64,000 bases of DNA from Amphiura filiformis (taxonomy: Eukaryota; Echinodermata; Ophiuroidea; Amphilepidida; Amphiuridae), in NCBI RefSeq assembly GCF_039555335.1, contig NW_027305508.1, positions 806,001-870,000 of the forward strand, written 5' to 3'. The notes under the pieces are model-generated. The model saw nothing but the letters and a program-made list of their open reading frames with translations, ran no database searches and was not told the DNA's origin. This document shows positions 57,244 to 64,000 of this stretch, in pieces. The translations under genes were made by a program, and so were the position numbers. The stretch's first letter is position 1, and each line of letters starts with the position of its first letter.

Positions 57244-60190
57244 CCTTATGAAGAATCGCTTGCTCCTTCCCCCTCAGCTCCCCCCTTTTTTTTCTTGCCC
57301 CTCCCCCAATTTTACCCTCCCCAGGACTCATAATTACTGCACAACTCATCGATCGATCAATCAATCAATCAATCAATCAACTAGTCACTCACTCACTCAA
57401 TCAATCAATAAGGGCTGTGCAATAATTATCAGCCCCGGGGCGTAAAATTTCTGAACGGCTCGCCAAAATCGCTTGCCCCCCCTCTCGGCCCGCCAAAATT
57501 CATTGCCCCCCTTGAACATGCCACATTTTTTTTGAGCTTTTTGGGATCCCAAATTCCAAACTTTAAATGGTCTAGATGTAGGCCTATGTTGCGAGCGCAG
57601 CGAGCAGGAAAATTTGCATATTTAAGCGTTTCCGTACCGTTTTCCTAAGCCTTTTTAAAGCATTTTATTAAAAAGGCGCCCCGTGAATGCGTGCCAAAAT
57701 CGCTTCCCCCCCCTCTCGGCTTGCCAAAATTGCTTGCCCCCCTTTCGTCTCGCCAAAATTTCTGGCCCCCACCCCCAATTTTACCCTCCCCAGGGCTCAT
57801 AATTATTGCACAGCCCTAAAAGACCTTGATGAAGAATCGCTTGCTCCTTCCCTCTCAGCTTCCCCCCCTTTTTTTTTTTTTTTCTTGCCCCTATCCCCCA
57901 ATTTTACCCTCCCCAGGACTCATAATTACTGCACAACTCATCGATCGATCAATCAATCAATCAATCAATCAACTAGTCACTCACTCACTCAATCAATCAA
58001 TAAGGCTGTGCAATAATTATCAGCCCCCCGGGGGGGTAAAATTTCTGAACGGCTCGCCAAAATCGCTTGCCCCCCCTCTCGGCCCGCCAAAAACGGCTTG
58101 CCCCCCCCCTCTCGGCCCGCCAAAAATTCTTTGCCCCCCTTGAACATGCCAAATTTTTGGGATCCCAAATTCCAAACTTTAAATGGTCTAGATGTATGTT
58201 GCGAGCGCAGCGAGCAGGAAAATTTGCATATTTAAGCGTTTCCGTACCGTTTTCCTAAGCCTTTTAAAGCATTTTATTAAAAGGCGCCCCGTGAATGCGT
58301 GCCAAAAATCGCTTCCCCCTCTCGGCTTGCCAAAATTGCTTGCCCCCCCCTTTCGTCTCGCCAAAATTTCTTGCCCCCACCCCCAATTTTACCCTCCCCA
58401 GGGCTCATAATTATTGCACAGCCCCTAAAAGACCTTGATGAAGAATCGCTTGCTCCTTCCCTCTCAGCTTCCCCCTTTTTTTTTTTCTTGCCCCTATCCC
58501 CAATTTTACCCTCCCCAGGACTCATAATTACTGCACAACTCATCGATCGATCAATCAATCAATCAATCAATCAACTAGTCACTCACTCACTCAATCAATC
58601 AATAAGGCTGTGCAATAATTATCAGCTTCGGGGTAAAATTTCTGAACGGCTCGCCAAAATCGCTTGCCCCCCTCTCGGCCCGCCAAAATCGCTTGCCCCC
58701 CCTCTCGGCCCGCCAAAATTCTTTTTGCCCCCCCTTGAACATGCCAAATTTTTGGGATCCCAAATTCCAAACTTTAAATGGTCTAGATGTAGGGTAAATT
58801 GGGGTAAATGGAACGCTTAAGCAATAAATCACTTTCTGTGGTCAGGAGGGTATCCATATATGATTTTTGTTTGTTTCAATAAGTAGATAATATGTTTTTA
58901 CAACTTGTTTTAACAGATAAACTCCCATTTTATGGCTTTGTTTCTTGTATCGGTCCAAATACATGCATGGTCATAGTGTTCCAGTTACCCCAACAAATTG
59001 GGGTAAATGGAACAGTGGGATGGGTAATTGGAACAAGGGGCATTACTTGCAAGGAGCCTATATTCATAGCTATATTTACATTGAAAAGACATCCGAATAT
59101 TTTATTTAACATATATTTTGTGACTAAACAAAAGATTAACAAAAATAATTTTGTTTTCATGTTTTTTTTATAAACATGGTAAAATACCACGTAAAAATAC
59201 ACTTTCTCTCGGTACATAACAGAAAAAATGGTTTTTAGATTTTTAAAAAATGAATAGGAGGCCTAATCTACCATGAATTAGTTATTTGTATTATATAATT
59301 TCATAATAATTAAACCAATAAGTAAAAAAAATATTAACATGTTATTATATATTTGAAGTCAGTCAACCGTGTTCCATTTACCCCAAGTGGATCTGTTGTG
59401 GGGTAAATGGAACACCAAACTAATTAATTAGCTAATTTGCATATTAATTTGCATAATTTCATCATTAAAATCTGCTATTTTATTGTTTAAAACATTTATG
59501 TTATTGTAGATAACAAACATATTGCCAATATTGTAAGACAACTCTCAGCACAACATTCAAATATTTAGGAATCAATACCCTTAAATTAGTAATGTTCACT
59601 GAACCGTAGCACCAGTTCATGGTCAGTGACAACATTTGAGATTTTCTTCCACTCAAATACCGAGTAAACCCACGCTTGGGGTATGAAACGAAAGCAGAAC
59701 GTATGGCGTTGGGGTAAATGGAACACTCGGTATGATGTTGCCCAATTTTTTTCTTGATTGAGGGAATTGTATTCTCAGCGTTCCATTTACCCCACCGTTC
59801 CATTTACCCCAATTTACCCTATGTTGCGAGCGCAGCGAGCAGGAAAATTTGCATATTTAAGCGTTTCCGTACCGTTTTCCTAAGCCTTTTTAAAGCATTT
59901 TATTAAAAAGGCGCCCCGTGAATGCGTGCCAAAAATCGCTTGCCCCCCCTCTCGGCTTGCCAAAAATTGCTTGCCCCCCCCCCTTTCGTCTCGCCAAAAA
60001 TTTCTTGCCCCCCCAATTTTACCCTCCCCAGGGCTCATAATTATTGCACAGCCCCAAAAGACCTTGATGAAGAATCGCTTGCTCCTTCCCTCTCAGCTTC
60101 CCCCTTTTTTTTCTTGCCCCTATCCCCCAATTTTACCCTCCCCAGGACTCATAATTAGGTCCTACTGCACAACTCACGGGACAACCCCCC
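57244..60190. repeat. Amplified 600-bp units built on a palindromic element
   Basis: GAAGAATCGCTTGCTCC recurs at about 57250, 57831, 58440 and 60067. Each unit holds GGGCTGTGCAATAATTAT and its inverse, polypyrimidine CGCTTGCCCCCC runs, TGCGAGCGCAGCGAGCAGG and a TCAA tract. A separate 1-kb element splits the last unit. Confidence 0.85.
58792..59819. mobile_element. TA-flanked 1.0-kb element with GGGTAAATTGGGG ends
   Basis: GGGTAAATTGGGGTAAATGG at left is inverted at right, with TA at 58790-58791 and 59820-59821. The sister repeat at 58186-58210 shows the uninterrupted site GATGTATGTTGCG. GGGGTAAATGGAAC recurs inside at least four more times. No transposase frame. Confidence 0.92.
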
Positions 60191-60229
60191 CACCAAAAAA
60201 AAAAAAGTAAAATATACCGGACAGAGCAT

Positions 60230-60486
60230 GTATTTTTAAAGGAAATTTTGACTAATTGATTGACTTTAAACCTCATTCCTATATGCGTTGAATGTCTCTG
60301 CTAAACGACCTGTGCGTGTGCACATTGAAACGCTGTCCGTGAATGTTTACGTTGTAGCCAGTCCAAACTAGAAATGAAACTATCAGTGCAGAATTTGGAA
60401 ACCTCGGCTGACCTGTCACACACTAAGTCGCTTTATCTGTACGTGTTGACATTGTGTATTTGTTCAACATTGTTTACCTTTTCACC
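60230..60486 (+). promoter_or_regulatory. Probable 5' UTR/promoter of the small GTPase
   Basis: Unique-looking sequence between the amplified repeats ending near 60210 and the GTPase start. It has no recognised repeat and sits directly before a good Kozak context. Initiation is inferred from position only; no TATA box is obvious. Confidence 0.3.
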
Positions 60487-60763
60487 ATGGTTGAACTGAA
60501 TAGCGTCAAAGTCGATTCTAAAAATAGTTTCTTTGACAGCATGGCTGCCATTAAAGGTGGCCAAAAATTGTCTTATTACATTCGTTTCATCATGATTGGT
60601 GATTCTGGGACGGGCAAAACAACTCTGCTACTTCGCTACATACACGAAGATACGGAAGGCGAGTTTCGACTGAGTGATAAACCTGTCCATACGGTAGATT
60701 CTAAATCTAAAATGATATTTAGACAGGGCAAGAATATTAGAGTGGAAATCCAAGATACAGCAG
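60487..60763 (+). CDS. Ras/Rab-type small GTPase, first coding exon (partial)
   Basis: Residues 1-92 plus one base of a small GTPase. P-loop GDSGTGKT is at 38-45. The switch I Thr is probably T69 (HTVDSKSKM). Switch II begins with DTAG at 90-93, its last codon split by the donor GCAG|GTATGT. The Rab-like spacing and lengths fit. There is a 32-residue N-terminal extension before the first strand (YIRFIMIGDS), and switch I is short, lacking the usual TIGVDF form. A Kozak-like CACCATGG supports this start; ATG codons at 60454 and 60541 are alternatives. No exon with NKxD, SAK or a prenylation tail appears before 64000, so the gene continues beyond the window or is broken. Exact subfamily not assigned. 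Confidence 0.85.
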
Positions 60764-60792
60764 GTATGTAGGCTACATACACGTACCGTAAA

Positions 60793-61041
60793 CAGGGGCG
60801 GATTTAGAGGGGGCGCAGCCGGCGCGCCCCCTCTATTTTTTGCCTAGCAAAGGCGCCGCCCAACTTAAAATACAAAAATGAAAGAAATTAAAAAAATGAA
60901 CAAATTCGGCCATGAGCAGCAAACAATGGGCCAAAACCGTTGAGTTTTCGAGGGGGTAACCCCCTTAACACCCCATTTTTTCATCGTTGACCAAAAGGCG
61001 CCCCCTCTATCAAAAATTCCTGGATCCCGGATCCGCCCCTG
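60793..61041. mobile_element. hAT-like MITE in the GTPase first intron
   Basis: CAGGGGCGGAT at 60793 and ATCCGCCCCTG ending 61041 are inverted, with GAGGGGGCGC and GCGCCCCCTC inside. I see no exact 8-bp duplication, so the hAT assignment rests on the CA...TG ends. Confidence 0.65.
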
Positions 61042-62212
61042 GTATACGTCCATGCAATCATAGTTCATCATTCATAGTACTGTCAACTCGCATGCTCATC
61101 TCATGGTCTCAACATCATTAAAATTCCAGTATGTGTGATGCAAGCGGGGGAGGCACATACCCTTTTCCCTGGGTGCTACCCTTCTAAGGGTCGTCGAATT
61201 GATCAATTCAGCGTTGCGTCGATTCTGCGCACCTCCAAGGTAGGGAGTTCGGCGAAATACGGTATGGGGGAATTCCTATCTGAACGCATGGGGAAATACC
61301 CTTTCAAAAAATCGTTGTTTAGCATGGAAATTTTCATTGAAAATGCATCTAAAAAATTACAAGTAGTTTTGAATATATTTCCTTTCATTTACCATCGCCT
61401 TTTTTACATTTAATTGTAATTTACCTTACAAAAAAAATTGTAAAATCAGCTGACTGTGGCGTAAATTCGGTTCCGTGATTTCACTAAGCGCCGCCATTTT
61501 GAAATTTAACCGATGTGTTTGTTGTCATTAAAATCCATTTGTTTTCTCTTGTTTGACCCGGAAATACTTCATGTTTGGTATAATTTTGAAGCTTAGAAAA
61601 TAGGGAACAATAATATTGGGTCAAATTCATGCGCAGTATCTCAGGGTTGACGTCATATCAACAGATTCAGGGATAGACGAAAAAGTTCGAAATTTTTTCG
61701 TAATTTTTGCGTGGAAACTCATCAAATTTTGTATCACAGACTTGCAGTCACCACGAGTCACCCATATAAAGATAAAATTAAACCATTTCTACTTCATAAT
61801 ATCATGTTACCTTTCCAATATGAGCTGCCGCAAAATGCAAGATCAGGGTTTTCCACAGTATGTGGAATCAAGAATGTTGAAAAAAGCTTAACATTTAGTC
61901 TCTTTACCAGTCGTTTTTTGTGTAAATAATTATTTTGGTACTCATGATCTGCCGCATGACTGAAGCATGATGGGATAAGAAGTGTTTACGGTGTAACGTA
62001 ATTTATCAGTTGTGTGTAGTACCATCACTCATGCACTCTTCCCATAATGCATTGCGGTGCATTATGTGAACTCAAAGTAAGCATGCAAGGGATTTTTCAA
62101 AATGTTTTTAAAAATGCATAGGGCAGAAAATATAATAGTCATAAGAAAAATAAATATAATTTGTGCTTTATTGATTTTTATTTATTGAGATTTCTTTTTC
62201 ATTATCTATTAA

Positions 62213-62566
62213 AGGGCATTTGTGATGGATGGCCTCATCCTCCACTTTTCTCCAAAAAAGTTGAGATTTTTATACCATAGGAAAGCTCTGGACTACATAA
62301 TGTTATGTCCAAAATATATCTTGCAGATTCATTAGAAAAGAAAAAATATCATCAAATGTGTATTACGTTGTGAAATGAAATTAAAACACAGTAAAAAAAT
62401 GGAGCAGTCTAATGCACACATACATGTATAATCATGCATATGATATTGCATAACTCGAAAACGCAAAATCTGTATTACCTGAAATTTTGGGAGTCGGTTT
62501 TTTTCGTGGATATCTACTGAGAATTGTCATAACAAGTGGATGCTAGAATCACAAAATACCCATTTT
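62213..62566. mobile_element. TTAA MITE family B, copy 3
   Basis: Same family, oriented like copy 1: AGGGCATTTGTGATGGAT at left, preceded by TTAA; AGAATCACAAAATACCCATT at right. More diverged; the right TTAA is lost. Confidence 0.75.
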
Positions 62567-63695
62567 TCACTCTCTTGGCCATATAATTTTCTTTATTTTT
62601 CCATCACAACAAAATCAGAGATGCCGCTCTTATATATTTTCACCCCGTTTTGAGACTTTTTATTCTAAATTTACGCACTATTTCAGGTTTTCAGACTTTC
62701 CAAGTGGTACTTAGTGGCATCTCTGCATAATATTCTTTTAAAAAATATAAAAAAAATGCAATATGGGATGCTGAAACAAACTTTTCTTGGCCTTAAATTA
62801 AATGAGACACTGAACACAAAGTCGTAAGTTAAATGAGACACTTTGAAACAAAGCTTTTTATTAAACTTGTATTGTCTAAATTTCTTTATTTTTGCATGGT
62901 TGGTCAACAGCTCATTTTCCGCATGCACACTGGTGTACTGCCATTGCACTTGCAGTTGGTGCTTTGCACTGAACTGCAGTTTGTCTGTGATCCAGCTTGA
63001 ATCTTGATCTGCATTCAGAAATAAAGCAAAATGATTAGTTTGATATAAAGTTAGCATAATAATGTTCATTTATGTTCACAATTCTCAACACATTTTTGAA
63101 CAAACGTTAATCCATAATGGTTCAACCTATTAAATCACTTTAAACAATAATGGTAAGAGCATTTGATGCTCTTTGAAATACCTAATACCATGGTGTTTTG
63201 GTTTTAGAATACAGCTTGTTACCAATATTATTAAGGAAATGCAAACCCAAGTTTGCTGCCGCACTCAAATGTACAGACACTTTATGTGTACCAAAGCAAC
63301 TTCTAATGGCCATAACTCCACCATACTTAAAGCTATTGAGCTCATTTTTCACCATTCTCTTAGTTTTTCAACACTCTTTCCAGTGATACCAAACTTGTTA
63401 ATGTTCTATGAAAAAATCCAATTTCCACCGAACTCCCTATCCAAGGGCCAAGCGATGAAAGTCAAAATTTTTGCAATACACTCACAAAGTCAAAGAAGGC
63501 TGACCAATACTCCCTAAAAGTAAATAATATCATGAGCCCATAAAATTTGATAGTTGAAGTTACTTATTATTTGAATCCATCAGTATTTTCAAAATTACCA
63601 AGATATAAAACAAGAAGACGACTTGAACTTAGACTTGAGCACTAGGTCCATTGCGGATTGAATACCATTGCATAAATAATACTTCTTGTAGTAAG

Positions 63696-63761
63696 GATCC
63701 GGCCGAGTACACATCCCTCGACGCCTTCAAGCTAGCGCTGAGGGGTCATCTCCTGGTGTAG
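63696..63761 (+). pseudogene. Possible LINE ORF2 C-terminal tail
   Basis: Reads DPAEYTSLDAFKLALRGHLL then a stop, like the final residues of many non-LTR reverse-transcriptase proteins (the SLxAFKxxL pattern). Very short, so tentative. Confidence 0.35.
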
Positions 63762-63869
63762 CTTGACATCCGCTTTTTAATCAGCACTGTACATTTTGTA
63801 TATATATTGTCACAAACCGCTCACGGAACTGATGGAAGTATCACTGTGCCTTCTTGAGCTCAAGCCACT

Positions 63870-63940
63870 TTCGGTCCTGCCGGGACTCGAACCAATGACC
63901 CTGGTGAGCGTGCTAGTGTATAGACCAAAAGGCGACTCAG
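63870..63940 (-). pseudogene. tRNA-like/SINE remnant
   Basis: On the minus strand GGTTCGAGTCCCGGCAGG is a Pol III B-box with context; upstream GGTCTATACACTAGCACGC is only weakly D-arm-like. Not a working tRNA by eye. Confidence 0.35.
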
Positions 63941-64000
63941 ACTTCATAAAACGCGTCCTCTCGCCTTACTTCCTGGATTCACTGCCAGCCAGCCATTATA

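Larger units (their letters stand above)
53871..60229. other. Intergenic region between head-to-head genes
   Basis: No gene recognised. From 54800 to 56080 nothing is identified; elsewhere the elements listed separately fill it. Long frames near 57.2-58.8 kb are low-complexity proline/serine frames in repeats, not genes. Confidence 0.6.
60764..64000. other. GTPase intron 1 (in part), no further exon seen
   Basis: No continuation of the GTPase (NKxD, SAK or C-terminal cysteines) on the plus strand. Contains two MITEs, a possible LINE tail and a tRNA-like remnant. 61140-62200 and 62600-63650 show nothing I can name. Confidence 0.5.

Noticed and set aside
58299-58820. 173-codon plus-strand frame rich in Pro, Ser and Gln
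   Set aside because: It lies in amplified TCAA and polypyrimidine repeats; similar frames occur in each unit.
61135-61413. 92-codon frame as the second GTPase exon
   Set aside because: It has no GTPase motifs after DTAG and no matching phase-1 acceptor leading into a switch II sequence.

Overview
The window is non-coding-rich animal DNA: AT-rich, with GT-AG introns, tRNA-derived SINE-like copies, a LINE fragment and many small DNA transposons. The protein families (HYR, CCP/sushi, adhesion GPCR) and the density of foldback and TTAA/TA-flanked elements suggest a marine invertebrate deuterostome, most likely an echinoderm or hemichordate. That placement is inference; no single sequence here proves the species.

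Most of the window is one minus-strand gene spanning 53623 down to 7120. I could assemble 18 exons with consistent splice phases into an uninterrupted 1280-residue adhesion G-protein-coupled receptor. Its order is: signal peptide, CCP/sushi, Ig-like, four HYR domains, hormone-receptor domain (HormR), GAIN with an apparently cleavable GPS (HL/TSFAVLM), seven transmembrane helices, and a cytoplasmic tail of about 100 residues. Exons 2 to 8 are symmetric phase 1-1 cassettes. The long introns (intron 4 is 17.3 kb, intron 1 is 8.7 kb) are packed with transposable elements.

A second gene starts head-to-head on the plus strand at 60487. Only its first coding exon, 92 codons plus one base, lies in the window. 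It encodes a divergent Ras/Rab-type small GTPase with P-loop GDSGTGKT and a DTAG motif; the rest must lie beyond position 64000 or is missing.

By region: 1-7.1 kb is 3' flank with foldback and TTAA elements. 7.1-10.9 kb holds the 7TM exons and a 110-bp tandem repeat. 10.9-18.5 kb holds the GPS and GAIN exons plus a 3.3-kb foldback element carrying a broken coding relic. 18.5-26.1 kb holds the GAIN, HormR and HYR2-4 exons and a Tc1 relic with a nested MITE. 26.1-43.4 kb is a giant intron with duplicated SINE blocks, arrays of nuclear-receptor-like direct repeats, a hAT-like MITE, nested Harbinger-like MITEs, and a 1.4-kb element whose internal motif array flips orientation. 43.4-53.6 kb holds HYR1, Ig, CCP and signal-peptide exons. 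53.6-60.4 kb is intergenic, with amplified palindromic repeats. 60.5-64 kb holds the GTPase exon and more repeats.

All family assignments come from reading translations and motifs by eye; no search was run.
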